The notes beneath the pieces are model-generated. The model was given only the letters and a program-made list of their open reading frames with translations, searched no databases and had not been told where the DNA came from. Source: SLSG01 sp964477035 (GTDB lineage: Bacteria; Bacteroidota; Bacteroidia; Bacteroidales; UBA7960). From it: DNA of 64,000 bases. The DNA is taken from positions 162,046 to 226,045 of the forward strand of contig CAYZCW010000005.1 of NCBI GenBank assembly GCA_964477035.1. Reading direction: 5' to 3'. Positions 58,060 through 64,000 of this stretch are shown here, in pieces. The stretch's first letter is position 1, and every line of letters starts with the position of its first letter. The position numbers were made by a program, and so were the translations under genes.

Positions 58060-59748
58060 ATGGTTTACGACCTGTGTGGGATGGAAGCCAGCCCCGAACA
58101 GTGTTACGATGTATGCATCGTCGGATCGGGTCCTGCCGGCGGAACGCTTGCCCATGTGCTGGCAGGAAGGGGTCTGAAGGTTTGTGTGCTGGAGAGCGGA
58201 TCGCATCGCCCGGAACGCTTTACGGACAAGCTGAGGGAGGTGGAAAGCAGGGGGATGTTGATCAAGGAATACTCCCGGGAACGGGTCCTTGGAGGCGCCT
58301 CCTCCACCTGGGCCGGCCTGTCGAGTCCGCTCGACCCGGTCGATTTCAGAAAACGTGAATGGGTGCCCTGGTCGGGATGGCCCGTGGCCCGGGAAGAGCT
58401 GATCCCCTGGTACCGGGAGGCGGCCAGGCAGTTTCGCTTTCCGGCCCCGGAGCTGTTCCGGGACAAGCAGTGGATGGAGCTGGGCGCGCGCGCGGAAAGA
58501 TTCCCCCAATGGGAAGCCTTGCAGGAAAAGATATTTGTGGCCCCGGAACCGCCCCCGGACTATGGGCGGGAATTTGCGCGGATCTATGAAGGGGAGGGGA
58601 TTGACCTGTTCATGCATGCCACGGTGACCCGCCTGGAAGGCTCCCGGGAAAACGGGCGGGCGGAGGCTGCCTCCGTCATGGCGCCCGGAGGGAAGGCGTT
58701 TTCCGTGCATGCCCGGGTCTTCGTCCTGGCATGCGGGGGTATCGAGAACCCCCGCATCCTGCTGAACTCCACCTATGCCTGTCCCGGCGGTCTCGGCAAT
58801 GACCGGGACCAGGTGGGGCGCTACTTCATGAACCATCCAAAGAATAATTTCGGGGTGGTCAGGCTGTCGGCGCCCATTGGGGAAGCTCCCGGGTACTTTG
58901 GCTTTCTATCCCTGAAAACAGGCCACGCCGCTTACGTGGGCCTGCGGGTCAGTGAGGTGCTGCAGGAAAAGGAAGGCTTGCTGAATGCCTATGTGCGCTT
59001 CGAGCCGGTGTTCAACTGGTCGGGCCGGGAAAGCATACAGGCCCTTCAGTTTTTTGTGAAGCGCTCCAAGCTCCTGTTGAGGGCTGTCAAGGGAGCAAAA
59101 GGCAAACGGGTGATGCCCCTGAGGGACTATTCCGAGACCGGGGATGACTCCGAACTGATGAACAGCAGGAAATCCTTTGGGGAGATTGCCGGGATGGCCG
59201 GCAAAATCAGCATGGACCTGCCCATGGTGATGTACTATGTATACAACCGGTTGTTCGACAGAAAACCGCTTTCGGTCCGGGAGATCTGGCTGCGCAATTT
59301 CATGGAGATGGCTCCCGATCCAACCAACCGGGTGAGCCTGGGCGATAAAATGGATGCTTTCGGCATGCCCCTGCCTGTGGTACGGCATGTCCCGGGCGAA
59401 TTGGATAAGCGCAGCATGGCCGCCGTACAGCGTTACCTGGGTCAGGAGCTGGAAAGGTCGGGACTGGGCCGGCTTGCCGACCGCCTGGAGGAAGCAACCG
59501 ACCCCTGGCCGGTCGACTTTGACGCGTCCCACCACATGGGAGCCACCCGCATGGGGAACGACCCTGCCACCTCGGTGGTGGACCGCCACGGCCGCCTGCA
59601 TTTTTGTGACAACGTCTATATGGCAGGTGCCTCCGTCTTTCCGACCAGTGGCTCGGCCAACCCGACCTACACCATCGTGGCCCTGGCCATCAGGCTGGGG
59701 GAGCATTTGAAAAGAAACTTGCCCTGTCATCATGAGAGTTCCAATTAA
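58060..59748 (+). CDS. GMC-family FAD oxidoreductase
   Basis: A 562-residue FAD oxidoreductase. N-terminal dinucleotide-binding motif IVGSGPAGGTLAH (~17-29); ACGGIENPRILLNS near 225-240; C-terminal GMC signature with the catalytic His in SHHMGATRMG and the late NVYMAGASVFPTSGSANPTYTIVALAIRLG segment. Such proteins oxidise sugar or alcohol hydroxyls; in polysaccharide operons they may oxidise a sugar residue. It begins 3 bp after the methyltransferase stop and overlaps the next gene by 17 bp. Confidence 0.88.
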   Translation: MVYDLCGMEASPEQCYDVCIVGSGPAGGTLAHVLAGRGLKVCVLESGSHRPERFTDKLREVESRGMLIKEYSRERVLGGASSTWAGLSSPLDPVDFRKREWVPWSGWPVAREELIPWYREAARQFRFPAPELFRDKQWMELGARAERFPQWEALQEKIFVAPEPPPDYGREFARIYEGEGIDLFMHATVTRLEGSRENGRAEAASVMAPGGKAFSVHARVFVLACGGIENPRILLNSTYACPGGLGNDRDQVGRYFMNHPKNNFGVVRLSAPIGEAPGYFGFLSLKTGHAAYVGLRVSEVLQEKEGLLNAYVRFEPVFNWSGRESIQALQFFVKRSKLLLRAVKGAKGKRVMPLRDYSETGDDSELMNSRKSFGEIAGMAGKISMDLPMVMYYVYNRLFDRKPLSVREIWLRNFMEMAPDPTNRVSLGDKMDAFGMPLPVVRHVPGELDKRSMAAVQRYLGQELERSGLGRLADRLEEATDPWPVDFDASHHMGATRMGNDPATSVVDRHGRLHFCDNVYMAGASVFPTSGSANPTYTIVALAIRLGEHLKRNLPCHHESSN

Positions 59749-60883
59749 AAGCCGGATAAGAATCCGACAATTTTTATGGAACTGGCCCTTTGCCTATAAC
59801 CTTGCCTATTACTTGTATAAAAACCTTAAGTTTTTAATCAGGATTCCCGGCCGGTTAAGGCTTAATTACGAACGCTTGATAATAATGCCTGTAAAAAGGC
59901 GAAATAAACTGAAAGAGGCCGAAAGGTCCTATGCAAGCAACCCGATGTCTGTGAAGGCCGATACATTTGTTTTATATCGTGTTTTGGGCAATGACCTTCC
60001 TCCAAGGCATCAACCCGGTCAGACCCAAAAGAACCTGGAGTTCATGCTGAAGCATGAGCCCGAACTGCAAAACTGCATTAAAGTATGGGTTTTGAACAGG
60101 ATAGTCGATCCAAATCAACTGCAAGGGTTAAAGTGTTTGCTTGATGCCTATGGAAAGAAATATTTTGAAATTCCGTTTGATCCCCAAAGGTATTCAGATA
60201 TTGGGCGTCAGGATGAAGGGGATCTGAGTGTGAAAGAATTACTTGAGACAGCCGGTGATCCCCAGACAGAGATTCACCGCTTAATTGCTGAATCCTTTGG
60301 GTTAAGCAAGAAAACATTGTATGCGATGAACATCAATGGAGCCAAAAATCTGGCATTAAAACATGGCAGAGACCTGGCAAAATGGGTGTGTCCCTGGGAC
60401 GGCAATTGTTTTTTAACCAATGATGCATGGCAGGCCATCCAGGAAAATATCAAGAATAAACCTTGGATAAAGTACTGGATGGTGCCCATGGCACGCATTA
60501 CAAAAAATGAGTTGTTGTTAAAAAACGGGTTTAGACCTGAAGCAAAGGAAGAACCTCAAATAATATTTAGAAACGATGCCCGGGAAGAATTTGATCCCTA
60601 CCTGCCTTATGGACAGATGAATAAGGTGGAGTTGCTAAAGAAACTGGGGGTGCCCGGTAAATGGGATTACTGGACCCTCAAATCTCACTTCCAGGGAAAA
60701 ACACAAAAACCAGTCTCGAAAGACAGGTACGAGTATGATTACTGCGGATGGGTGGCTCGTTTAAACAGCGGCAACCCCATTGCTGAATCATCCCATAGAG
60801 AGAGAAGGAATACTAGAGATGCGGCCATTGTTGCATTTTTAACCAATCTTGACCTATCATTGGTTGATATAGCCAATGAATGA
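59732..60883 (+). CDS. Conserved hypothetical, likely glycan-processing protein
   Basis: A 383-residue protein that I recall as a conserved family in polysaccharide operons, but cannot name. Recognisable blocks: FVLYRVLGNDLPPRHQPGQ (~75-93), VLNRIVDPNQ, KTLYAMNINGAKNLALKHGRD, and WVCPWDGNCFLT (~222-233), where Asp/Asn may be catalytic or binding. No signal peptide; an N-terminal basic/hydrophobic region is present. It may be a glycosyltransferase-like enzyme. From here the DNA is AT-richer again. Overlaps both neighbours. Confidence 0.7.
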   Translation: MRVPIKSRIRIRQFLWNWPFAYNLAYYLYKNLKFLIRIPGRLRLNYERLIIMPVKRRNKLKEAERSYASNPMSVKADTFVLYRVLGNDLPPRHQPGQTQKNLEFMLKHEPELQNCIKVWVLNRIVDPNQLQGLKCLLDAYGKKYFEIPFDPQRYSDIGRQDEGDLSVKELLETAGDPQTEIHRLIAESFGLSKKTLYAMNINGAKNLALKHGRDLAKWVCPWDGNCFLTNDAWQAIQENIKNKPWIKYWMVPMARITKNELLLKNGFRPEAKEEPQIIFRNDAREEFDPYLPYGQMNKVELLKKLGVPGKWDYWTLKSHFQGKTQKPVSKDRYEYDYCGWVARLNSGNPIAESSHRERRNTRDAAIVAFLTNLDLSLVDIANE

Positions 60884-62084
60884 ACAGACGCGGGATAATT
60901 TGAAAAAAGGCGGGCAGCGTGTCTTATGGATTTCCCATTCGTCAGGTCTTTTTGGTGCGGAAAAGGTCCTGGCTGAAGGGATAATAGCATTGAAAGACCT
61001 GGGACACGAGGTAATACTCAGCCTGCCCAATCATGGGCCACTGGAGGCATGGTGTATAAATGAAGCAACCCACATCGTAATTACGCCAACTCCCTGGTGG
61101 GTGAGAAACTACCGTTTGTCAATAAAAAGGATGGTCATTCTGGCGGGACAAATTATTCGATCTTCATGGGCTTTTATCCGGCTAATAAAAAAACACAAAC
61201 CAGATCTGGTTATTACCAACACCATCACTATTCCCGCCGGGGCCCTGGCCTCGAGGTTTACAGGAGTAAAGCATATTTGGTATATTCACGAGTTTGGCTG
61301 GGAGGATCATAAACTAAGATACTATTTTGGAGAGAGGCTGTCTCACCGGGTGATTTCCATGTGGTCACGAAGGGTGATTGTAAACTCCCTGGCTACGAAA
61401 AGCAAATATGACAAATCAATTCCTGCAAGAAAAGTCGGATTGCTTTATTATGCAGTAACCCCAGATGGATATCTCTTCAACCGCGATACCAAAACGACAT
61501 TTACCAGTGAATCACCGATGGGTGTCATTATAGTCGGATTGGTGGCCGAAAACAAAGGACAAATGGAGGCTGTTAGGGCAATCGAGCTTTTGGTCAAGGA
61601 GAAGGGGTACTACATCCGATTGACATTACTCGGGGCCATAAACAACCAGTATTCCCGACATGTGTCAGGTTATGTGGATAATAATGAGCTGAGTGGTGTT
61701 GTTTCTATCCTGTCATTCACAAAAGATCCATGGCCAATAATAGCCAGTCATGATGTGTCTTTAAATTGTTCTGTTTGTGAGGCTTTTGGCCGGATAACCG
61801 TAGAGTCAATGAAGATGGGAATTCCTGTAATAGCCTCTAATTCCGGGGCCAATCCGGAGCTGGTCTCTCACGGGGAAACAGGGCTGCTATACGAGCAAGG
61901 CAATGTGAAGTCATTGGCGGAGAAGCTGGAGTATTTTTATTTGAACCCGGAAAAGATTTGGTCAATCGGGCACAATGCTTTTATGTGGGCCAGCAACCGA
62001 TTTAATATGAAACGATTTGCCAGGGATTTGGAGCATGAATTATTGGGCGATCACAGCAACAAAATGTCAGGAGGTCTGTCGTGA
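60876..62084 (+). CDS. Glycosyltransferase family 4
   Basis: A 402-residue GT-B glycosyltransferase. N-terminal domain with GLFGAEKVLAEG (~26-37), and C-terminal donor-binding domain with VGLVAENKGQMEAVRAIELL (~215-235) and the E-x7-E region EAFGRITVESMKMGIPVIAS (~305-325). Starts 8 bp before the upstream stop. Donor and acceptor unknown. Confidence 0.9.
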   Translation: MNEQTRDNLKKGGQRVLWISHSSGLFGAEKVLAEGIIALKDLGHEVILSLPNHGPLEAWCINEATHIVITPTPWWVRNYRLSIKRMVILAGQIIRSSWAFIRLIKKHKPDLVITNTITIPAGALASRFTGVKHIWYIHEFGWEDHKLRYYFGERLSHRVISMWSRRVIVNSLATKSKYDKSIPARKVGLLYYAVTPDGYLFNRDTKTTFTSESPMGVIIVGLVAENKGQMEAVRAIELLVKEKGYYIRLTLLGAINNQYSRHVSGYVDNNELSGVVSILSFTKDPWPIIASHDVSLNCSVCEAFGRITVESMKMGIPVIASNSGANPELVSHGETGLLYEQGNVKSLAEKLEYFYLNPEKIWSIGHNAFMWASNRFNMKRFARDLEHELLGDHSNKMSGGLS

Positions 62085-63820
62085 AAAGGTTATTGGTGTT
62101 TGTTCATTTTAATCCCCATGGTCAGCTTTCAGATCATGTAGTGCATATGATCTGGAAAATAGCTCCTTTGTTTGAGAGGGTCAGGTTCATATCAAACAGT
62201 CCGCTTAGTGAGGAAGATCAAAGGAAAATCAATGGTGCTTGTCACACCCTTTCCTGTCGCCAGAACACTGGGTTCGATTTTGGTGCATGGAAAGATGCGT
62301 TGCTGGAGGATGGATGGGAGTCTCTTACAAGATATGACAGCATCACATTGATGAACGACAGTTGTTTTGGTCCATTGGTTGATCTGAGTGAGATATACTC
62401 AAATATGGAGACCCGTGTTTTGGATTTTTGGGGTATCACACGACACATTCGGTTTTTCAGAAACAACTTTGGATTCAAGGGCATTATCCCGGAACATGTA
62501 CAAAGCTACTTCCTGGTATTTAACAGACAGGTCGTTGCTTCGAGAGCTTTTCAACGCTTTTGGGAAGGGCAAAAGAGTTACAAAAATATTTTACACACCA
62601 TTCGTTTTGGCGAAATCCCACTTACACAGAAATTGGTTCGGGCAGGATTTCTCTTCGATACAGTCATCAATATTGAGCCAGCAAATGGCTTGAAGCCGGA
62701 CCTGAGCTTAGCACATCCGGGTTTGTTGCTTGAAAAAGGAACGCCATTCTTAAAGGTCAAGAGTTTTATCCATACAGGAGTCCCGACATACATCAAGTCC
62801 GTAATGAAAAAATACAGCGAATTTGATGTTGGCTTGATAGACAAACATTTCTTTGACACCCTTCCCCCCAATGAGTACGTTCATATAATTGACAACAGGT
62901 TGTTTGTTGGTTTTAAATCAAATAAGCCGGCATCAAAGCTTTTTGCAGCTGTTCATATTCACGTTTATTACCTGGATGTTTTTCAGAAGATGCTTGATGC
63001 ATTGACGGTTGCTTTGCGCCATTTTGATTGGTATATCACAACCGATACTTCAGAAAAAAAAGAAAAGATTAAAACCCAGTTGGCCGCTCATTCTCCTGGT
63101 GTAACCATTAAGGAAATAAGAATTGTGGAAAATCGAGGCAGGGATATAGGTCCCTGGTTACAGATGGCGGAGAAGCTCTCCGTATATGAAGTGGCAGGGC
63201 ATTTCCATACCAAAAAAACATTGCGCGGTAAAGAGGGGATAGGTTATTCCTGGCTTAATGAGATCATGAATACGCTGATCATTCCGCAGGAGGAAATCAT
63301 GAAGGCGTTTTTTGAAGACAAGTCCCTGGGCGTGGTTATCTCAGATATCCCACTTATGTTCAGGAGGTCGGTTGGGGTAATGAAATGGGATAAGACCATT
63401 AAACCAGCAAAAGAGCTTTGGCTCCAAATGAATTGTAAGAAGAAGATTCAATTTGAAAAAATCGTTTCTCCGATAATGCCATATGGCAGCATGTTTTGGT
63501 ACAGACCTGAAGCCCTTCGGCCACTTTTTGATCTTGGTTTGAAACCAGAAATCTTTCCTGAAGAACCGATGCCAGGGGATGGTACGCTTGCTCATGCAAT
63601 AGAAAGCCTGCCTGTGTATATTGCATGGGCGCAAGGATTTCATTACAGGGTTGCCATGCATCCGGAGTATATTCTATCGGGATTTGATAACAAGCCATTG
63701 ATCCGGGCAATGAAAAAAAACAGAGAAATAACCAGGTCCAACACTTGGTTGGTTGGCAGGCTCATCACCTGGCTGCCTGGGAAGTGTATTAACTTCTTAA
63801 CAAAAAAGACAATAAAATGA
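62081..63820 (+). CDS. Rhamnan synthesis F-type (RgpF-like) protein
   Basis: A 579-residue protein resembling RgpF proteins of rhamnose-polysaccharide loci. N-terminal half: VFVHFNPHGQLSDHV, FDFGAWKDAL and LMNDSCFGPL; second half: IHVYYLDVFQ, a GRDIGPWLQ-type segment (ENRGRDIGP near 345-355) and MPYGSMFWYRPEALRP. These proteins are predicted glycosyltransferases for rhamnose-containing glycans. GTG start at 62081; overlaps both neighbours by four bases. Confidence 0.88.
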   Translation: MKRLLVFVHFNPHGQLSDHVVHMIWKIAPLFERVRFISNSPLSEEDQRKINGACHTLSCRQNTGFDFGAWKDALLEDGWESLTRYDSITLMNDSCFGPLVDLSEIYSNMETRVLDFWGITRHIRFFRNNFGFKGIIPEHVQSYFLVFNRQVVASRAFQRFWEGQKSYKNILHTIRFGEIPLTQKLVRAGFLFDTVINIEPANGLKPDLSLAHPGLLLEKGTPFLKVKSFIHTGVPTYIKSVMKKYSEFDVGLIDKHFFDTLPPNEYVHIIDNRLFVGFKSNKPASKLFAAVHIHVYYLDVFQKMLDALTVALRHFDWYITTDTSEKKEKIKTQLAAHSPGVTIKEIRIVENRGRDIGPWLQMAEKLSVYEVAGHFHTKKTLRGKEGIGYSWLNEIMNTLIIPQEEIMKAFFEDKSLGVVISDIPLMFRRSVGVMKWDKTIKPAKELWLQMNCKKKIQFEKIVSPIMPYGSMFWYRPEALRPLFDLGLKPEIFPEEPMPGDGTLAHAIESLPVYIAWAQGFHYRVAMHPEYILSGFDNKPLIRAMKKNREITRSNTWLVGRLITWLPGKCINFLTKKTIK

Positions 63821-64000
63821 TCATTGGTAGTAATCCGGCCTTCGTGTTTATCCACATCCCGAAATGTGCGGGAACATTTGTGAGAAAAAGTGTTTGTGGC
63901 AGGAATGACACCGTTTGTTATTTTGGGTTGCAGCCGCACCCTGAATACGGGAAACTTGACCATAGTCACATGCCTCTTTTAGTGGTTCAACGGGAGTTCC
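63817..64000 (+). CDS. Sulfotransferase family protein, 5' part
   Basis: Only the first 61 residues are in the window: MIIGSNPAFVFIHIPKCAGT contains the PAPS 5'-phosphosulfate-binding loop (IPKCAGT) of polysaccharide sulfotransferases. It probably sulfates the glycan made by this operon, using PAPS from CysNC. ATG at 63817 overlaps the RgpF-like stop. Continues beyond the window. Confidence 0.8.
   Translation, partial: MIIGSNPAFVFIHIPKCAGTFVRKSVCGRNDTVCYFGLQPHPEYGKLDHSHMPLLVVQREF

Noticed and set aside
1..64000. tRNA, rRNA or CRISPR
   Set aside because: No cloverleaf-like, rRNA-like or regularly spaced repeat arrays were found by eye on either strand.

Overview
The window looks like a chromosomal segment of a Bacteroidota bacterium, probably a Bacteroidales relative. 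Three secreted proteins end in type IX secretion (T9SS) C-terminal domains with an IYPNP-type motif. Many genes follow a Bacteroidota -7 box (TAnnTTTG). There are lipoproteins, a rhamnan-synthesis-F-type protein and FemAB-like proteins. By eye, about 1-11.6 kb and 59.7-64 kb are AT-richer than the GC-rich middle, consistent with exchangeable surface-polysaccharide DNA at both ends. I read all of this from sequence; nothing was searched.

Layout. 0-8.2 kb: polysaccharide locus (wecB end, heparinase-like lyase, glycosyltransferase, priming sugar transferase) ending in an ACP/FabG/KASIII/NeuD-type acyl cassette, with an Abi_2 gene inserted. 8.4-11.6 kb: decayed DNA (frameshifted TIR-type gene, IS66 and GDP-fucose synthase remnants) plus two unknown genes. 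11.6-16.8 kb: aminotransferase, FemAB-like acyltransferase, exosortase and CapD/FlaA1-type dehydratase. 16.8-23.5 kb: an island between two eroded IS21 ends holding a second exosortase, two secreted proteins with a VPLAxW-TM-Arg tail and an AAA ATPase; just outside the right IS21 end are a decayed and an intact DUF4143-type ATPase gene. 23.5-30 kb: metH and metF around a T9SS protein. 30-31.5 kb: AbiEi/AbiEii toxin-antitoxin pair. 31.6-37.2 kb: lipoprotein, M64 peptidase, large T9SS repeat protein, small tail-anchored secreted protein. 37.2-43.8 kb: Lol-like exporter operon with two unusual fusions, then a lipoprotein. 43.9-50.7 kb: hybrid histidine kinase, GH127 arabinofuranosidase lipoprotein, FemAB-like fragment. 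51-55.4 kb: cysD and cysNC separated by hipBA. 55.4-64 kb: PglK/MsbA-like ABC flippase, methyltransferase, GMC oxidoreductase, glycosyltransferases, RgpF-like protein, sulfotransferase start; a second polysaccharide operon.

How they fit. The two polysaccharide regions probably make and export a surface glycan. The exosortases with FemAB-like and CapD-type neighbours resemble known exosortase/EPS loci, and the two VPLAxW proteins are the obvious substrates. metH/metF and cysD/cysNC serve methionine and sulfate assimilation (APS/PAPS); the sulfotransferase could use PAPS.

Most notable: (1) an exporter operon in which two genes join an inner-membrane domain to a periplasmic or outer-membrane domain through what looks like an internal signal peptide; (2) the duplicated exosortase module and its tails between IS21 ends; (3) a 14-bp word, CCATCCGACGAAAA, present six times exactly and often near gene boundaries; (4) 36-bp direct repeats bracketing one ATPase gene.
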